DNA from: a virus
IMG/VR virus record: IMGVR_UViG_3300032050_000927
Coordinates: 1 to 21,613 of that record
DNA: 21,613 bases
Direction: 5' to 3' (one strand)
Shown: piece after piece, positions 5,499 through 14,432 of the stretch
How positions within the stretch are numbered: position 1 is the stretch's first letter
How the letters are laid out: every line of letters begins with the position of its first letter
Notes under the pieces: model-generated
Database searches by the model: none
The model's input: the letters and a program-made list of their open reading frames with translations, nothing else
Told to the model about the DNA's origin: nothing
Translations under genes and position numbers: made by a program

Positions 5499-7644
5499 CG
5501 CCACCCGCCGCGTCTCGGTGCGCCTGTCCTTGGACGACGCCGCGCGCGTAAAACAGGAACTGCGTGAGGTCGGTGAGACCGGCCAACGCTCCCTCGCGCG
5601 CATTCAGGGCGGCGCGGAACGTGCGTCCCACGCGCTGGATTTGCTGGATATCGCCGTGCGCGGCGTGCAGATAGCCGGCCTCGCCGCCGGGCTGCGCGCG
5701 GTGGTGGTCGCCGGCGATGCGCTGACGCAATCCATGGGGCGGCTGAATACCGCGCTCGGTTCGGTGGAACGCGCCGGGGAAATCTATGACAGGCTCTATC
5801 AGGATAGCCTGCAAACCGGCGTCGCCGTGCGTGAAAGCGTGGACGCCTTTGCGCGGTTTTCTATCGCCGCGCGGGAGATCGGTGCCACTTCGGATCAGGT
5901 CGCAACTCTGGTCGGCGGCTTGCAGCGCATCGCCATCGCCTCGGGCGCCTCGCAGCAGGAAATCTCCTCCGCCACCCAGCAGCTGGCCCAGGCCCTGGCA
6001 TCGGGGACGCTGCAAGGCGATGAACTGCGTTCCATCCTGGAAGGCCTGCCGACGCTCGCGCAGGCGCTGGCGCGCGAGCTTGGCGTTTCCATCGGTGAAC
6101 TCCGCAAGCTCGGGTCTGAGGGCAAGCTCACCGCCGATACGGTTTTCCCCGCGCTGCTGGGCGCCGTTGAAAAACTGAATGGCGAATTTGAACGTGCGCC
6201 GCTTTCGGTGGGGCGTGCCTTTGGGCAGCTCACCGTCGCGACGGATCAATTCCTCGCCCGGCTGGATCAGGCCATCGGTCTTTCCAATACGCTGGCCCAG
6301 GCGCTGTCCGGCGCGGCGCGCGTGCTGGATGGTGTGCGGCGCGGCTCCGGCCTTTTGCTACCCACCGAGCAGGAGGCCGCGCGCCGGGCGGAGGCTGCGG
6401 CACTGCGCGCGCAAATCGCGCGGCTTGAGGCTGAAATCGAAGGCCAAAGCCAGCCGGCCGAACCACGGCGCGGTACCATCCGCAGCGGCCTGGTCGGCAC
6501 CGCGCAGCAACAGGCTGGTGTGGACCGCGCCGCCCGGCTGGAGGAATTGCGCCGCCAGTATCAGGAACTCTCCGAGGAAATCACGCGCGGGGAACAGGCC
6601 GCCGGCGAACGCCAGCAGCGCGAGGCGGAAAGCGCCGCCGCCCAAGCGGCCGATGCACGCCGCCGCCGTGCCGGCGCGGATGCCGAGGAATTGCGCCGGA
6701 CCCTGGATGACCGCTTTCGCATCAATAGCGAATATGAGGACCGCGTCCGCCGCCTGCGTGAGGCTGAGGCCGCCGGTGGCATCACCGCCGCCGATCGCAG
6801 CCGGCTTGAAACCCTGGCGCTGCAAGAACGTGATGAGGCGCTACGCCGTATTGAGGGCACTACCCGCCGTGTGGCGGCCATCCCGCCCGCGGATCGTGCG
6901 GCGGAACGCGAATTGAATGATCTGCTGCGCGAACGCGAAAGGCTGATCCTGGATAATGAGAATGCCTATGAACGCTATCAGCGCCGCCTGGAACGGCTTG
7001 GAGATCTGGCTGAGCGTGCCGAGCGCGCAGGCCGGCCCATCCCCACCGAGACCATCGCCCGCGAAGGCGAACGCGCGCTGAGCGAATTGGAGGAGGCCGA
7101 GCAGCGCATCAAGCGCAGCACTGAAAACACCCGTGACGCCGCGCGGGAATTGGGGTTTGCGTTTTCCTCGGCCTTTGAGGACGCGATTGTGCGCGGTGCC
7201 AGGCTGTCTGAAGTGCTCAAGGGTCTGTTGCAGGACATGACGCGCATCATCGCCCGGCGCACCATTACGGAACCTTTGGGCAATGCGGCCTCGGCCGGGC
7301 TTTCCAGCATTGGCGCGGGGAATTGGCTGAATGATATCGGCACCGCCATTGGCGGATTGTTCCGCGCCGATGGCGGCCCGGTGTCGGCGGGGCAGCCCTA
7401 TATCGTTGGCGAACGCGGCCCGGAATGGTTTGTGCCAAACCAGGCCGGCACGGTGCTGCCCAATGGCAGCGCGCCAGCCGGCACCACGATCAATACCTCC
7501 ATCGCGATTGATGCGCGTGGCGCCGATGCGGGGGTGGAGGCAAGGCTGCGCATTTTGGCCGGGCAGATTGCGCGGCAGGCGTCGTCCATGACTCTGGATG
7601 CCATTCGCCGTGGCGGCAGCGCTTATGAAACAGTGCGGGGATAG
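5491..7644 (+). CDS. Phage tail tape measure protein
   Basis: 717 aa with a strong ribosome binding site (GGGAGGA, 5476-5482). Residues 1-50 are a charged helix. Residues ~55-255 form the conserved tape measure N-terminal domain, with ALASGTLQGDELRSILEGLP at about 168-187 and LRKLGSEGKLTADTVFPALL at about 204-223. Residues ~300-560 are a long Glu/Arg/Ala-rich region consistent with coiled coil. Near 580-610 comes a hydrophobic stretch (MTRIIARRTITEPLGNAASA), followed at ~628-648 by GGPVSAGQPYIVGERGPEWF, the typical C-terminal tape measure motif. The protein sets tail length and is threaded through the tube; 717 aa is moderate and predicts a fairly short siphovirus-type tail. It follows the chaperone frameshift pair, as is standard. 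Confidence 0.9.
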   Translation: MADATRRVSVRLSLDDAARVKQELREVGETGQRSLARIQGGAERASHALDLLDIAVRGVQIAGLAAGLRAVVVAGDALTQSMGRLNTALGSVERAGEIYDRLYQDSLQTGVAVRESVDAFARFSIAAREIGATSDQVATLVGGLQRIAIASGASQQEISSATQQLAQALASGTLQGDELRSILEGLPTLAQALARELGVSIGELRKLGSEGKLTADTVFPALLGAVEKLNGEFERAPLSVGRAFGQLTVATDQFLARLDQAIGLSNTLAQALSGAARVLDGVRRGSGLLLPTEQEAARRAEAAALRAQIARLEAEIEGQSQPAEPRRGTIRSGLVGTAQQQAGVDRAARLEELRRQYQELSEEITRGEQAAGERQQREAESAAAQAADARRRRAGADAEELRRTLDDRFRINSEYEDRVRRLREAEAAGGITAADRSRLETLALQERDEALRRIEGTTRRVAAIPPADRAAERELNDLLRERERLILDNENAYERYQRRLERLGDLAERAERAGRPIPTETIAREGERALSELEEAEQRIKRSTENTRDAARELGFAFSSAFEDAIVRGARLSEVLKGLLQDMTRIIARRTITEPLGNAASAGLSSIGAGNWLNDIGTAIGGLFRADGGPVSAGQPYIVGERGPEWFVPNQAGTVLPNGSAPAGTTINTSIAIDARGADAGVEARLRILAGQIARQASSMTLDAIRRGGSAYETVRG

Positions 7645-7649
7645 CAGCC

Positions 7650-8336
7650 ATGGTCGAATATGCCTGGCCCGAAATACTGCGCCCAACGCGGCTGACATTC
7701 TATTTGCAGCACAACACGACGCGCTTTGTCTCGCCCATCACGCGCCAGGCGCAGGTGCTGCGGCGTGAAGGTGCCCGCTGGGTGGCGCAGGCGAGCTTTG
7801 ATCCTTTGGACCGCGTGCGTGCGGGGATACTGGAAGGGTTGCTGGCTGCGCTGGGGGGCTCGCTCAATACGGTCAGGATCTATGATTGGCGGCGGGAATT
7901 CCGGAGCGGCGATCCGCGCAGCCAGGGCCAGGTGCCTAGCGGTCCATTCTCCTTTGATGATACGACGATCTTTACCGATGGCACGGGCTTTGTTGTGGGC
8001 TCGGGCAATCCTGCGCTGGCGGCTGGCGCGCCGCGCGGTGCGCTTTCGATCCAGACGCAGGGTTGGTATCCTAATGCCATCGCGATTGGTGCCGGCGATA
8101 TGATCGGCCTTGCCGGGCGGCTTTACATCGCGACCGAGGCGATCACGGCATCCGGTACTGGCACCGCGACCATTCCGATCGCGCCGCCCCTGCGTGAAGC
8201 GCTGCTGGTGAACCAACCGCTGGTACTGACCAAGCCCACCGTGCCGATGCGACTGGTCTCGGATGATGAGGCAGCCAATCCGACGCGGCCGGGGCGTTTC
8301 ACGGCCATCACCATTCGGCTTGAGGAGGCGTTGTAA
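7650..8336 (+). CDS. Phage minor tail protein (distal-tail position)
   Basis: 228 aa, starting five bases after the tape measure stop, with only a weak ribosome binding site. The N-terminal part reads YAWPEILRPTRLTFYLQHNT and ITRQAQVLRREGARWVAQAS, the kind of short strands found in distal tail and baseplate proteins. A variable middle follows (GPFSFDDTTIFTDGTGFVVG) and a barrel-like end with IGLAGRLYIATEAITASGTG and RLVSDDEAANPTRPG. I see no enzyme motif. The position after the tape measure corresponds to lambda gpM / distal tail protein genes. Related sequences in alphaproteobacterial prophages are usually left hypothetical. Structural role by position only. Confidence 0.55.
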   Translation: MVEYAWPEILRPTRLTFYLQHNTTRFVSPITRQAQVLRREGARWVAQASFDPLDRVRAGILEGLLAALGGSLNTVRIYDWRREFRSGDPRSQGQVPSGPFSFDDTTIFTDGTGFVVGSGNPALAAGAPRGALSIQTQGWYPNAIAIGAGDMIGLAGRLYIATEAITASGTGTATIPIAPPLREALLVNQPLVLTKPTVPMRLVSDDEAANPTRPGRFTAITIRLEEAL

Positions 8337-8911
8337 TGTCCGGCAGCAATCCATCGCCGCGCCTGACCCCCGCGGCCATTGCTGCGGCGGCATCGCCCAT
8401 CGCGGCGCCTGTCGTGCTGGTGGAGCTTGATTTCGCCTCGGGCTTTTTTCGCGCCTGGACAGGGATTGGGCCATTGCATTGGGCGGGCAAGGTGTTTGAG
8501 GGGCTGGGCGCCATTGGTGCCGTCAGCGAGATTGAGGAAACAGTGGAATTGCGCGCGGTGCGGTTGACGTTATCGCTCTCACCGGTGCCGCAAGATGTGG
8601 TGGATATCGCGCTGGCGGAGCGCAGCTTTCGCCTGCGCCCGGCGCGGCTTTGGGGCGTGCTGCTGGATGCCGAGGGCGCTTTTGTGGCGGATCCGTTCCC
8701 GCTTTGGGCGGGGCTGATGGATGTGATGGAAGTGACGGATGGGACCGAGGCGCGCATCGCGCTGACCTGCGAAAGCCGCCTGGTGGATCTCGAACGCGCC
8801 GAGGTGCGTCGCTACACCGATGCCGATCAGCAGGCGGAATATCAGGGCGACCGCTTTTTCGAATATGTGCCTGCCCTGCAGGAGGCGGAAATCCGGCTGC
8901 CGGCGCAGTGA
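8336..8911 (+). CDS. Phage minor tail protein (lambda gpL-position, baseplate hub type)
   Basis: 191 aa, with its ATG overlapping the previous TAA by one base (TAATG). Key stretches are VLVELDFASGFFRAWTGIG, WAGKVFEGLGAIGAVSEIEE, TVELRAVRLTLSLSPVPQ, then FPLWAGLMDVMEVTDGTEA and ESRLVDLERAEVRRYTDADQ. The pattern 'W-x-G-x-x-F-x-G-x-G ... E-x-x-E-x-R-A-x-x-x-x-L-S' and 'Y-T-x-x-D-Q-x-x-x-Y-x-G-D-x-x-F-x-x-V-x-x-L-Q-x-x-E' is recurrent in small tail proteins placed between tape measure and NlpC/P60 genes. These probably build the tail-tip ring that carries the fibre protein. No cysteine-rich metal motif as in lambda gpL is visible, so equivalence to gpL is positional. Confidence 0.6.
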   Translation: MSGSNPSPRLTPAAIAAAASPIAAPVVLVELDFASGFFRAWTGIGPLHWAGKVFEGLGAIGAVSEIEETVELRAVRLTLSLSPVPQDVVDIALAERSFRLRPARLWGVLLDAEGAFVADPFPLWAGLMDVMEVTDGTEARIALTCESRLVDLERAEVRRYTDADQQAEYQGDRFFEYVPALQEAEIRLPAQ

Positions 8912-9261
8912 TGCGACGGGGGGATTGGGCGGTGCGGCTGGCGGCCCTGCTGTCGGCGGCGGAAGCACGCGCCTTTGATGCGCGGCATTGGAATTGCGCC
9001 AGCTTCGCGCTTGCCGCTGTGGAGGCTGTCACTGGCAACAAGCCTGGCGTGAAGGTCCTGCCATCGCTTAAAGCCTCGGCGGATAGCGCTGGCTTTCCGC
9101 GCATCGCGCCTGCCTATGCGCGCGCGGGCGATGTCGTCCTGGCCGGTGATCCACCGCGCCTTGGCGTGGTGGTCGAAGCAGGCCGCGCGGCCTTTGTCGG
9201 CACGCGTGGCCTGACCACCGCAGCAATTACGGATTGCAGCACAGCCTGGAGGATCGGTTGA
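8911..9261 (+). CDS. NlpC/P60-like tail-tip protein (DUF6950-like)
   Basis: 116 aa from ATG 8911, which overlaps the previous stop (TGATG). An upstream extension of the frame to 8650 is the previous gene read out of frame. HWNCASFALAAVEAVTG at residues 29-45 is the expected cysteine-helix motif of a papain-like NlpC/P60 fold. RAGDVVLAGDPPRLGVVVEA follows at ~71-90, where true peptidases carry GD(I/V) and HVGI. The histidine of HVGI is replaced here (RLGVVV), and no obvious catalytic His remains, as is common in DUF6950-type proteins. It may be a structural tail-tip subunit rather than an active peptidoglycan hydrolase. Its slot between hub and J-like genes equals lambda gpK. Confidence 0.65.
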   Translation: MRRGDWAVRLAALLSAAEARAFDARHWNCASFALAAVEAVTGNKPGVKVLPSLKASADSAGFPRIAPAYARAGDVVLAGDPPRLGVVVEAGRAAFVGTRGLTTAAITDCSTAWRIG

Positions 9262-9262
9262 T

Positions 9263-11257
9263 ATGCCCGTCGCCATCCCGATCATTGCTGTCGCCGTCGG
9301 CGCAGTCGCCTCAGCCGCAGTCGGTGGTGGCATCATCGGCGCCTTGGTTGGCGCCGGCACTGCCTTTGCCATTACCAGCGTTGGCGGTTCGGTCTTTCCC
9401 TCACGCCCGCCCTCATCCCCCGCTATTCCAAGCCGCGCGGTCGATAATACCACCGCCCCCGGCGCGGGGCGCACACAATCCGTCCGCCAGCCACTGACGG
9501 AACACCAGATCGTCTTTGGCCGCTGCAAGGTCGGCGGGCCCATCGTGTTCATCCATTCCGCAACCGATGATCAGGGCCGCGCAGATGGGTATTTCTACGC
9601 TGTCGTCGTACTCGCCGCGCATCGGGTGCATTCGATCGGCGATGTCTGGCTCGGCGATACGCTCGCGACCGACGCGAAGTTCTCCGGCCTGGTGCGGATT
9701 GATCGCCATTTGGGCGCGGCGGACCAAGCCGCCAATGGGAACTTGATCGCCGAGACCGCCGGCAAATGGACCGCCAATCATCGCGGCCGCGGGCGCGCCT
9801 ATGTCGCGGTGCGCCTGAAAATCACTGCCCAGGCCTTTCCCTCTGGCCCGCCCAATATCGCGGCCCTGGTCCAGGGGGCGAATAGCATTCTCGACCCGCG
9901 CAGCAATACCACCGGCTGGTCTGACAATCCCGCGCTTTGCCTTGCCTGGTATCTCACCGCGCCCTTTGGCTGGAAGGCATCCTGGGATGATATCGACATC
10001 CCCGCTTTGATCGCCGCCGCCAATATCTGTGACGAGCTGATCGGCACGCGCGCCGGGATTTATGAAAAGCGCTACACGGTAAATGGTCGTGTCTCGCTGG
10101 GCGAAGGCAAGATCGCGATTACGCGCAAACTGGTCGCCGCCATGGCGGGGGCGCTGGTGGTCTCGGGCGGGCGGTTCTTTATTCATGCCGGCGGACCCGC
10201 GCTGCCTGTCACCACGCTCAACGCCAATGCGCTGCGCGGTGATGTCACCATCCAAGGCAGCCGGCCGCGCCGGGATCTCTTTAACGGCGTACGCGCGGTT
10301 TATGTGGACCCTGCCAAGAACTGGCAGCCAACAGATGCGCCGCCCTTGCTCGCTGCGAATTACGTCGCCGAGGATGGGGGCGAGGCGATTTATCGCAGCA
10401 TAGAATTTCCGCTGACGACTTCGGTCGCGACCGTGCAGCGCATCATGAAGGCCGAATTGGAACGCAATCGCCGCCAGCGTGAAGTAGCCTTTCCGGCCAA
10501 TCTATCCGCCCTGCGGCTGCGGCCCTGGGATAGTGTGACGCTGGCGCTTGACCGGCTGGGGCCCTTTCCCGCGCGAGTGACGGGTTGGCGGCTGGCGCCT
10601 GATGGCGGCGTGGATCTGACGCTGGCCGAGGAGGATCCCGCGATCTGGGATTGGGACCCGGCCGTGGATGAACGTGCGACAGGCGATAGCCCATCGGTGG
10701 TGCTGCCCAACCCGGGCGTGATTGCCGCGCCTGCCACGATCAATGTGGAAACACCAACGGGTGTCAGCTTTACCGCAATGGCAATTTCCTGGGCGGCGGT
10801 CGGTAGTGCGTATCTGTCCGGCTATGAATTGGAATTCCGCCCTGCCTCTGTGGCGGCCTGGCAGGGCTATGGTGGGGCGCTGAGCGCCACCGCGGCCTCT
10901 ATCGCCACCAGTGAGCCGACGGCGTTCCGGCTGCGCGCCGTGGCCCGCAGTGGCGCGGTATCCGGCTGGCAGGAGGCTGCAATCCCCGGCGGTGTTACCG
11001 CACTGGCAGCGCTTGGCATTGCGGGCGGTGTCCGGCTTTCGGGGATCCTGCCGCCGGAGGTAGTGCGCTTGCAGGTGTTTGAGGCGAGCAGCGCCAATCT
11101 TGCTCAGGCGGTGAAGCTGGCCAGCGAACCCACCGCGCTGCCTTGGGACCGCACCGGGCTCAGTGTGGGTGATGCGCGCTGGTATTGGCTGCGCTCTGTC
11201 TCGGCCGAGGGCAATGTCTCTGCGCTGATCGGGCCGGTCACCGCTACCGCAATCTAG
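9263..11257 (+). CDS. J-like tail tip / host specificity protein
   Basis: 664 aa with GGAGG at 9248-9252. Residues 1-45 are a Gly/Ala-rich hydrophobic segment (AVAVGAVASAAVGGGIIGAL). LTEHQIVFGRCKVGGPIVF at ~79-97 is the usual start of the conserved tail-protein region (Phage-tail_3/J-like). The hub core runs to about residue 470, with NPALCLAWYLTAPFGW, IYEKRYTVNGRVSLGEGK and PWDSVTLALDRLGPFPARVT. Residues ~490-664 form fibronectin-III-like beta domains (AMAISWAAVGSAYLSGYELE; TALPWDRTGLSVGDARWYWL). In lambda-like tails this protein forms the central tip that contacts the receptor. It is about half the length of lambda gpJ (1132 aa) but normal for alphaproteobacterial prophages. The next gene probably supplies the receptor-binding spike. 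Confidence 0.75.
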   Translation: MPVAIPIIAVAVGAVASAAVGGGIIGALVGAGTAFAITSVGGSVFPSRPPSSPAIPSRAVDNTTAPGAGRTQSVRQPLTEHQIVFGRCKVGGPIVFIHSATDDQGRADGYFYAVVVLAAHRVHSIGDVWLGDTLATDAKFSGLVRIDRHLGAADQAANGNLIAETAGKWTANHRGRGRAYVAVRLKITAQAFPSGPPNIAALVQGANSILDPRSNTTGWSDNPALCLAWYLTAPFGWKASWDDIDIPALIAAANICDELIGTRAGIYEKRYTVNGRVSLGEGKIAITRKLVAAMAGALVVSGGRFFIHAGGPALPVTTLNANALRGDVTIQGSRPRRDLFNGVRAVYVDPAKNWQPTDAPPLLAANYVAEDGGEAIYRSIEFPLTTSVATVQRIMKAELERNRRQREVAFPANLSALRLRPWDSVTLALDRLGPFPARVTGWRLAPDGGVDLTLAEEDPAIWDWDPAVDERATGDSPSVVLPNPGVIAAPATINVETPTGVSFTAMAISWAAVGSAYLSGYELEFRPASVAAWQGYGGALSATAASIATSEPTAFRLRAVARSGAVSGWQEAAIPGGVTALAALGIAGGVRLSGILPPEVVRLQVFEASSANLAQAVKLASEPTALPWDRTGLSVGDARWYWLRSVSAEGNVSALIGPVTATAI

Positions 11258-11267
11258 GGGCGCTGCC

Positions 11268-13103
11268 ATGGCCGCACGCATCGATGATCTGCTGGTGCTG
11301 GGGCAGAATATCTCGAAGACCGATCTCGCAAAATATCTGCGTGATCGTGAAGCGGTGCTGCCCTTTGATTTTGGCGGGCTGGGCGATGGCGCGGCGAATG
11401 ATCGCGCGGCCATCCAGGCCTGTTTTGATCGCGCGGCGGCGGATCGGAAATTCGCCGTCATCCCGCCCGGCACCTGGCGCGTGGATGCAGGTGTGACGCT
11501 TGGCGGCGGTGCGCGCGGGCTGATCATGCAGGGGGTGATCCAGTATACCGGCGCCACCAATGCGCCGGCCACCGTGCTGACACTGGGCGATGGCGGCACC
11601 ACCCGCAATGGCGAAAAGCTCTATCTCGGCCTGCAAGTCACGCGACAGATCCAATCCGATTGGGTCAGTGAGGCTGATATCGGCATCCTGGCGCACAATC
11701 TGGATTCATCGCTGATTGATCTGCGCCTGGTATCCGGTTTCACCATCGGGCTGCGCACACTGGGCGATGGGCGCGGCTTTGAGGATAGCACGCTGATCCT
11801 GGGGCGCATTCTGAACAACCGCTACGGGCTTGATGCGCATGCCGCGACGGCGACGGCCTGGAATACCTCCATCCGATACTATGGCGGGCATTTCGCCTGC
11901 GGCACGGGGATCAACCCTGGGCTGGACCGTTTTGGCGTACGGTTTTCGCGTGGCGCCGCGGATGCTTATAACAACCACAATCGCCATGTCTTTGACGCGC
12001 CAAATTTCGAGCTGCGCCAGCTTGATCCAAATATCGCCATTCCCTTTTTGAATGAGACCAACGGCACGGCCATCATCGCGCGCAATATACGGATGGAGGG
12101 CTGTTCCCCTTTTGCCGCGCGGCACACGGCGGCCGCGACCGATTGCGAATATGATGTGGCCTGGGCACAAAGCTACACGATTGGCGTTGACTATACGCCA
12201 AGCGCGACACGCGCCGGCAATGCCGTATTCAACCGCCACCGCGCGCCGACATCGCGCCTCACACGCCTGCTGGCGCAGATCCCGAATATCCGCGCCGCCG
12301 CTTTCTGGCAGAGCGGCACCGAGATTGGTGTGGAGGGCGCCTGCATCATGGCGACATCTACCACCGCCGAGACCGCCATGGCCGCGCTGTCCTGGAATGG
12401 GCTGAATGGCATCACGCCGACCGCGCGCGGCCTTTTGCTGAACCCCAATCGCGGCATCGGCTTTGTCGTGCAGACCACCCACGCCAAGGAATTCGCGCTG
12501 GCGCATTGGTTGGTGGGCGGTGCCGATGGCGGGCGGCTTTGTCTCCGCTGCTTTGATGGCGCTGGCATTGTGCGGGAGAACATCGCCGGCGATGCACTCG
12601 CATCGGGCACCACGCTGCAATGGGCACCGACCTCCAAAACCTGGCAGGCGGGCGCAGTGATGCAGGAGAGCGACCTCAACCGCCGCCAGACGGTGCGCTT
12701 TGGGCCGGAGGTGGCCTTTGCGCAAATCGGAATCATCGGCTTTGACGGGCAGATTGAGTTGGAGGCGCTGCGCCTTTACGGCCTGCCCGAAGATGCGCCG
12801 GCGATCCTGTCCGGCTGCCCAGCTTTGCCCGCAGGCAGCAGGACGCTGATGTTCTCGGCCAGTTGGGATTTGCCGAGCATGCCGCCAGGGGCGACGACGA
12901 ACGCGGATGTGACGGTGCCCGGCGCGCGGCGGGGGGATTTCGCGGATGCGTCGCTCGATACCAGCAGCATTGCCTTTGTGCTGGATTGCCATGTCTGGTC
13001 GAATGACAAAGTGCGCGTGACAGCGCGGAATGTGAGCCTGTCTACCGTGGATTTACCGGCTGCGCCGCTGCATGTGCAGGTGGTGAAGCGAAGGGTGGGG
13101 TGA
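11268..13103 (+). CDS. Tail spike with pectate-lyase-type beta-helix
   Basis: 611 aa, starting ten bases after the J-like gene. Residues 1-30 (ARIDDLLVLGQNISKTDLAK) look like an attachment segment. LPFDFGGLGDGAANDRAAIQ at ~31-50 and FAVIPPGTWRVDAGVTLGGG at ~63-82 form the classic N-terminal signature of pectate_lyase_3 tail spikes. The following ~300 residues are Gly/Asn/Asp-rich short strands consistent with a right-handed parallel beta-helix. Then comes a C-terminal beta-sandwich-like region (~480-611; QIELEALRLYGLPEDAPAIL). Such spikes bind, and often depolymerise, capsule or exopolysaccharide. Catalytic residues cannot be assigned by eye. It is the last phage gene on this strand; a structured inverted repeat follows. 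Confidence 0.7.
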   Translation: MAARIDDLLVLGQNISKTDLAKYLRDREAVLPFDFGGLGDGAANDRAAIQACFDRAAADRKFAVIPPGTWRVDAGVTLGGGARGLIMQGVIQYTGATNAPATVLTLGDGGTTRNGEKLYLGLQVTRQIQSDWVSEADIGILAHNLDSSLIDLRLVSGFTIGLRTLGDGRGFEDSTLILGRILNNRYGLDAHAATATAWNTSIRYYGGHFACGTGINPGLDRFGVRFSRGAADAYNNHNRHVFDAPNFELRQLDPNIAIPFLNETNGTAIIARNIRMEGCSPFAARHTAAATDCEYDVAWAQSYTIGVDYTPSATRAGNAVFNRHRAPTSRLTRLLAQIPNIRAAAFWQSGTEIGVEGACIMATSTTAETAMAALSWNGLNGITPTARGLLLNPNRGIGFVVQTTHAKEFALAHWLVGGADGGRLCLRCFDGAGIVRENIAGDALASGTTLQWAPTSKTWQAGAVMQESDLNRRQTVRFGPEVAFAQIGIIGFDGQIELEALRLYGLPEDAPAILSGCPALPAGSRTLMFSASWDLPSMPPGATTNADVTVPGARRGDFADASLDTSSIAFVLDCHVWSNDKVRVTARNVSLSTVDLPAAPLHVQVVKRRVG

Positions 13104-13112
13104 AGGACGGGG

Positions 13113-13219
13113 TGCGATGAACGCCCCCGGCGAAGACGCCGCCATCAGCCGGGACAGCCTGCCCCTGGCGTCGCGAGGGTTTCGGCTGGTGGAGAGAGTG
13201 TGAGGGGGCGTTCGTCGCA
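13113..13219. repeat. Structured inverted-repeat element (three-way junction)
   Basis: Arms 13113-13128 and 13204-13219 are complementary over 16 bases with a single G.T wobble (13118/13214). Just inside is a perfect hairpin, GGCG-AAGA-CGCC (13129-13140). Beside it lies a second long stem, 13142-13153 with 13181-13192 (10 pairs with one wobble, plus two G.T). Together they make an outer stem opening into two inner stems. The element lies between the tail spike stop and the 3' end of the convergent minus-strand gene, so it could act as a bidirectional terminator, though no T-run is present. A small RNA or a mobile palindromic repeat is equally possible. Confidence 0.55.
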
Positions 13220-13256
13220 GACCTCCACTGATTTGAACCAAACTGCCGGCGCAGGA

Positions 13257-14333
13257 TTATGCACCAGGCGCATCCCCCATGCTCACCATGCGCTTCACAT
13301 CCTCACCCATGAAACCAATCGCGGCCGGTGCGCGCCGGCCAGGAATGGCGGCGACATCATAAAGTTCCTGCACCACACCTTCAAAGCGGAGCCAATGCGG
13401 CGCATCGCCTGATCCCAGATCAATCACCATCACGCCGCAGCGCGGCTGCGCCCCGCGTGATGCCAAAGCCTCATCCAAAGCAAGCCCGCTGAAGGTGCGG
13501 TTTTCGCGCGGCATTGAAAGGCCAACCACGGCGTAATCGCCAAGGAAGGCCATGCCGCGCAAAAAGCCAGGGCAGAAGGCAATCGGTTCAAACTTCCCGC
13601 TTGCCACATCAACGCGGCCGAATTCCCCGCTGCCCGCATTCAGCAGATAAAGCGTACCCTTATGCAGCCGCGGCGAATGCGGCATGGAAAGCCCCTGCGC
13701 GACAACCTCACCAGACGCCACATCAATCACCTGCCCGCCAGATGCGCGATGTTCGCGCCAGCCATCCGCCACATCGGAAGCCCCCACCAGAGTCACGTAG
13801 CGCGGCGCGCCGGCCTCATCCATCGCAAGCCCGTTCAAATGGCAGCGATCTTCCGCCGCAAGCTTTGAGATGAAGCGCGGCCGCCAGAGTGGCGCAAAGC
13901 TGTGATCCTCATCCACGGTGGCGAGGCAGGAAAACAGCGTATTGACGAAAACCGGCCGCCCATCGGGCAAAAGCGCCAAATCATGCGCATCCAGATCGCC
14001 CGTCACCCAGCAGCGCCGCGGCGCGTAAAGCACATCATGCCCCTGATAGGCGGGCGGCGGAGGCGCGCCAGGTGTATCGGCCAGCAGATCGCGAAAGCGC
14101 CAGATTTGCGACAGCGTCGTGACATGCAGCGCATCCGCGCTGACATGAAGGCCCATGCAGCGCGGCAGGCTCCGTTCAAACACCGAAAGCCGGCCATCCG
14201 GGCGCGTGCCGAGCAACAAAAGCTTCCCCGCCTGATAGGTAGTGACCGCCATACTGCCACCCTGGTTTGCAAGCCAGGCACTGAAGTGGCGGGAGGTATG
14301 CACGGCGAAGCGGGGTTCGGCTATTTCGGACAT
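13257..14333 (-). CDS. TIGR03032/DUF4915-type protein
   Basis: 358 aa, starting at ATG 14333 with AGGAA eight bases upstream on the minus strand. The opening reads FAVHTSRHFSAWLANQGGSM, AVTTYQAGKLLLLGTRPDGR, and RSLPRCMGLHVSADALHVTT. Further on come LDAHDLALLPDGRPVFVNTL, FISKLAAEDRCHLNGLAMDE and YVTLVGASDVADGWREHRAS. Later come GQVIDVASGEVVAQGLSMPH, SPRLHKGTLYLLNAGSGEFG, and PGFLRGMAFLGDYAVVGLSM. These stretches match the strongly conserved blocks of the TIGR03032 family. The repeating strand pattern suggests a beta-propeller. No signal peptide or membrane segment is visible. The family's function is unknown. The gene is divergent from the giant FG-GAP/RTX gene across a 199-bp AT-rich region, so co-regulation is possible. 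Confidence 0.8.
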   Translation of the reverse strand: MSEIAEPRFAVHTSRHFSAWLANQGGSMAVTTYQAGKLLLLGTRPDGRLSVFERSLPRCMGLHVSADALHVTTLSQIWRFRDLLADTPGAPPPPAYQGHDVLYAPRRCWVTGDLDAHDLALLPDGRPVFVNTLFSCLATVDEDHSFAPLWRPRFISKLAAEDRCHLNGLAMDEAGAPRYVTLVGASDVADGWREHRASGGQVIDVASGEVVAQGLSMPHSPRLHKGTLYLLNAGSGEFGRVDVASGKFEPIAFCPGFLRGMAFLGDYAVVGLSMPRENRTFSGLALDEALASRGAQPRCGVMVIDLGSGDAPHWLRFEGVVQELYDVAAIPGRRAPAAIGFMGEDVKRMVSMGDAPGA

Positions 14334-14432
14334 TTTGGAAATTCCTGATGCGATCGTGGATGATATGCTGCGCTGATGAAGGTATCCCGAGAACTGCAGG
14401 CGACTTAAAGCATTGTGCCAGTCCTTTTTTGC

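Noticed and set aside
13117-13203. Short + strand frame of 28 codons after the tail spike (begins MNAPGEDAAIS)
   Set aside because: Its start and end lie in the two arms of the structured inverted repeat, and it has no recognisable homology; more likely incidental.
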